In this document: one piece after another, positions 5,147-6,021 of the stretch
How positions within the stretch are numbered: position 1 is the stretch's first letter
Layout: each line of letters starts with the position of its first letter
Origin: Janthinobacterium lividum
GTDB lineage: Bacteria; Pseudomonadota; Gammaproteobacteria; Burkholderiales; Burkholderiaceae_D
Length of the DNA stretch: 6,021 bases
Direction: 5' to 3'
Assembly: GCA_945864765.1 (NCBI GenBank)
Contig: CAMBDR010000308.1
Span: 1 to 6,021, forward strand
The notes under the pieces: generated by a model
Seen by the model: only the letters and a program-made list of their open reading frames with translations
Told to the model about the DNA's origin: nothing
Database searches by the model: none
Translations under genes and position numbers: made by a program

Positions 5147-6020
5147 CGACAGGTTCCAGATGGGGTGTTTGCCAAAAATCATAAAAGTTAAACCATTGCA
5201 GCGGTGTGCGCAAGCAAAAATATTCCAGTTTGGCGGCATAGGCGGCGGCCAGTTCGGCCAGCACGGCATCGCGCCCTTTGCGCGGCAATTTTACGCTTTC
5301 GCGCAGTAATTCAAAATGCACTTCGGAATGCTGCTCGTGGCGCATCGAAAACAGGCAATACAATGGACAGTGCAAAATCGCGGCCAATACATACGGCCCG
5401 ACCGGAAAGGCGGCGTTTTGGCCCAGAAAGCGCGCCATGGCCACGCGCGGGCGGGCGGCCACGGGCACGCGGTCGGCGGCGATGACAATAAAGCCGCCTT
5501 GCTGCACTTTTTCATTGAGTAACATGGCGGTGGCCGGGGTCATTTCGGTCACCTGCAATAAATCCAGTTGGCTGCGCGGGTCAAGTTGTGCCAGCATGCG
5601 ATTAAACGCCGGTGCATGGCGGGTATGCACCAACACCGTGAGTTTCAGGCCTGCCTGTTGCAGCGACAGCACCCGGCATAATTCCAGATTGCCCAGGTGG
5701 GAACACAGCAAGACTGCGCCTTGGCCGCGTTGGATTAATTCGAGCATCGGTGCCAGCCCAAAAAATTGCACATCGGCGACCGGAAACAAGCCGCCCCAGA
5801 GTAACATTTTGTCGAGTATGGTTTCGGCAAAGGCGGCAAAATGGCGTAAGATGCCGCGCCAACTGCAATCAATCAGGCTGGCTGGTGTGGTGTCGGCCGC
5901 TGTGGTGTGCGCCGCTGTTGTGTGCGCCGCTGTGGTGTGCGCAACACGTTGTAAATACTTGGCCGAAGCCCGGCGCGCCGCACCTTGGCTCAGTACATAC
6001 CATAGCAAGACCGGGTACAG
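5133..6020 (-). CDS. LpxL-like (COG4261) acyltransferase, 5' end truncated by window edge
   Basis: 295 codons plus stop are not needed to see the family: the frame is open to the right edge and begins with LYPVLLWYVL, an internal membrane-proximal segment of these proteins, so the true start lies outside. Motifs of the lipid A acyltransferase-like family are clear. The HX4E catalytic motif is in CSHLGNLELCR (His codon at 5697-5699). IAADRVPV and then ARFLGQNAAFPVGPY follow, and the C-terminus has PLQWFNFYDFW, typical of the COG4261 branch. The visible part is 295 residues. The family transfers acyl chains on the inner face of the inner membrane. In aryl polyene clusters it is inferred to join the polyene acyl group to its lipid or sugar anchor. 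Some homologues are fused to a family 2 glycosyltransferase; the edge prevents checking that. A pentapeptide repeat (about four H-T-T-A-A) interrupts the region after KYLQRVA. The stop overlaps the lyase start by 14 bp. Confidence 0.9.
   Translation of the reverse strand: MYPVLLWYVLSQGAARRASAKYLQRVAHTTAAHTTAAHTTAADTTPASLIDCSWRGILRHFAAFAETILDKMLLWGGLFPVADVQFFGLAPMLELIQRGQGAVLLCSHLGNLELCRVLSLQQAGLKLTVLVHTRHAPAFNRMLAQLDPRSQLDLLQVTEMTPATAMLLNEKVQQGGFIVIAADRVPVAARPRVAMARFLGQNAAFPVGPYVLAAILHCPLYCLFSMRHEQHSEVHFELLRESVKLPRKGRDAVLAELAAAYAAKLEYFCLRTPLQWFNFYDFWQTPHLEPVDAPQ
5887..5943. repeat. 15-bp tandem repeat, about 3.8 units, inside the acyltransferase gene
   Basis: 15-bp units start at 5887, 5902 and 5917, with a 12-bp partial unit at 5932-5943. 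The consensus is gtggtgtgcgccgct; the unit at 5917 differs by one base and that at 5887 by two. The minus strand reads H-T-T-A-A repeated (the last copy D-T-T), between KYLQRVA and the SLIDCSWRGILRHF segment. It appears as an extra linker in an otherwise conserved region. Confidence 0.9.
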
Positions 6021-6021
6021 C

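Noticed and set aside
4829..5191. + strand open frame rich in Gly opposite the ammonia-lyase start
   Set aside because: It is an antisense shadow; its Gly runs come from the GCC-rich repeat read on the other strand.
5147..5269. Upstream extension of the ammonia-lyase to 5269
   Set aside because: This stretch encodes the conserved C-terminus of the acyltransferase (PLQWFNFYDFW) in another frame. The ATG at 5146 gives normal family length.
5887..5943. CRISPR-like or regulatory iteron array
   Set aside because: Units are 15 bp without spacers and stay in the acyltransferase frame, so a coding minisatellite explains them.
6006..6008. TTG at 6008 as the acyltransferase start
   Set aside because: Family-like sequence (LYPV) continues in frame upstream to the window edge, so the gene is cut by the edge and this is an internal Leu codon.

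Overview
The window is one end-to-end run of five protein genes, all read from the minus strand (right to left). Neighbouring genes overlap or nearly touch, and no intergenic promoter, terminator or RNA gene is visible. In transcription order they are: a COG4261-type LpxL-like acyltransferase (its 5' end lies beyond the right edge), an aromatic amino acid ammonia-lyase of the HAL/TAL family with an MIO cofactor site, a hotdog-fold acyl thioesterase (YbgC/4HBT-like), a LolA-like periplasmic lipoprotein-carrier protein, and a large MMPL/RND-type 'predicted exporter' (COG4258) that runs off the left edge.

This gene set is characteristic of aryl polyene (APE) and xanthomonadin-type pigment clusters of Proteobacteria, and of the related flexirubin clusters of Bacteroidetes. 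From that family knowledge I infer the following. The lyase makes an aryl-acrylic acid starter from tyrosine or a related amino acid. Type II ketosynthase and ACP genes outside this window would extend it. The thioesterase releases or edits acyl intermediates. The LpxL-like enzyme attaches the polyene to a lipid or glycan anchor. LolA and the MMPL exporter move the lipid product to the outer membrane. No ketosynthase, ketoreductase, dehydratase, ACP or glycosyltransferase gene is in the window, so the pathway call rests on the accessory genes.

Layout on the + strand axis: 1-2420 exporter (3' end missing); 2426-3094 LolA; 3091-3552 thioesterase; 3545-5146 ammonia-lyase; 5133-6020 acyltransferase (5' end missing). 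The base composition is moderately GC-rich, and the protein types suggest a Gram-negative proteobacterium. Betaproteobacteria is my best guess, but this is weak inference.

The most unusual aspect is a set of short tandem DNA repeats, all with units that are multiples of three, in four of the five genes. They encode (x-x-Q)x6 and (x-x-W)x6 in the exporter, (N-P-x-T)-like x4 and a triplicated start region in LolA, (N/H-T-A)x3 at the lyase N-terminus, and about four H-T-T-A-A units in the acyltransferase. They sit in linkers or termini outside the catalytic motifs and look like in-frame minisatellite expansions.
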